A stretch of 64,000 nt of DNA from Xylocopilactobacillus apis (lineage in GTDB: Bacteria; Bacillota; Bacilli; Lactobacillales; Lactobacillaceae), in contig NZ_AP026801.1 of NCBI RefSeq assembly GCF_033095965.1, forward strand, positions 883,501 through 947,500, in the 5' to 3' direction. The notes beneath the pieces are model-generated. The model was not told the DNA's origin. It worked only from the letters and a program-made list of their open reading frames with translations, and searched no databases. Made by a program: the position numbers and the translations under genes. This document shows, one piece after another, positions 63,861 through 64,000 of this stretch (positions within the stretch are counted from its first letter, which is position 1; the number at the start of each line of letters is the position of its first letter).

Positions 63861-64000
63861 TTGTCGCTGAGGTCGAGAAGCACAGGAAACGAAGGTGTAG
63901 AAAACTGAAAGCGGCGGGACATTTGCTCTTTGGAAACTGAACAAGTCAAGCTCAGATAAGTGAGATGAAAATTCTTAAAAACCGGAAGGAAAGAGAGAAG
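63861..64000 (+). promoter_or_regulatory. rrn leader: rRNA operon leader with boxA; 16S gene just beyond the window
   Basis: After P2 the sequence becomes purine-rich and less AT-rich than the surrounding DNA. TGCTCTTTGGAAA at 63924-63936 matches the boxA antitermination element, and ACTGAACAAG follows as in many lactobacillus rrn leaders. No protein gene is supported, although open frames exist on the minus strand. The 16S rRNA start is not reached. Confidence 0.8.

Noticed and set aside
63669..63944. Overlapping minus-strand frames over the rRNA leader (about 86-91 codons)
   Set aside because: They lie on the antisense strand of tandem rrn promoters and a boxA leader, and are explained by the purine bias of the leader.
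1..64000. CRISPR arrays, prophage, insertion sequences, integrases
   Set aside because: No regularly spaced repeats, transposase, integrase or phage structural motifs were seen on either strand.

Overview
The window reads as chromosomal DNA of a low-GC Gram-positive of the lactic acid bacteria, most likely family Lactobacillaceae. Supporting signs are strong AGGAG-type ribosome binding sites with many TTG starts, RexAB in place of RecBCD, PolC, a complete mevalonate pathway, a DUF3042 gene beside miaA-glnRA, the yutD-yutF-DUF1461 trio, a rpsB leader in the position of the Lacto-rpsB motif, and secreted proteins with SLAP/SH3-like wall repeats. I do not name a genus. Nearly all of it is conserved core genome. 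The left end (1-4.3 kb) is the most accessory part. There is no prophage, insertion sequence, CRISPR array or integrated plasmid.

Layout. 1-4.4 kb: end of an MFS transporter, a PadR regulator, a compact type I toxin-antitoxin locus of the Fst/par type (29-residue toxin plus an antisense RNA of about 64 nt), a YxlEFG-like ABC exporter operon whose promoter lies between two copies of a 24-bp palindrome, and tRNA-Ser(CGA). 4.9-6.2 kb: L20 leader and infC-rpmI-rplT. 6.2-9.2 kb: two orphan genes and an RsmF-type rRNA methyltransferase. 9.2-13.1 kb (minus): mvk-mvaD-pmk-fni, which turns mevalonate into IPP/DMAPP. 13.2-20.1 kb: rexB-rexA. 20.2-24.9 kb: ypmB-dnaD-nth facing recU-ponA. 25-37 kb: rpsB-tsf, then pyrH-frr-uppS-cdsA-rseP-proS-polC. 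37-40.7 kb: rhomboid-yqgQ-glcK-rhodanese and ald. 41-45 kb: a GNAT acetyltransferase with a possible translational-attenuation leader, DUF3042, miaA, glnR-glnA and plsY. 45-49.6 kb: parE (frameshifted in this sequence) and parC. 49.6-57.8 kb: envelope genes (polysaccharide deacetylase, UDP-GlcNAc 2-epimerase, GtrA, a CAP-domain protein) with flavodoxin, map and YihY between them. 57.9-63.6 kb: galU with orphan genes, yutD-yutF-DUF1461, a type 2 ferredoxin-NADP reductase and an S1-domain protein. 63.66-64 kb: tandem promoters and leader of an rRNA operon whose 16S gene lies beyond the right edge.

The genes connect on a few themes. Mevalonate genes, uppS, cdsA, plsY, ponA, galU, wecB and the deacetylase all serve lipid carrier, membrane and wall synthesis. 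infC/rpmI/rplT, rpsB/tsf, frr, proS, miaA and the rrn leader serve translation. RexAB, PolC, DnaD, Nth, RecU and topoisomerase IV serve DNA replication and repair. The observations most worth a second look are the toxin-antitoxin locus, the leader peptide with a Shine-Dalgarno-sequestering hairpin before the GNAT gene, AUA as apparent start codon of both infC and mevalonate kinase, the one-base deletion in parE, and the twin operators around the ABC exporter promoter.
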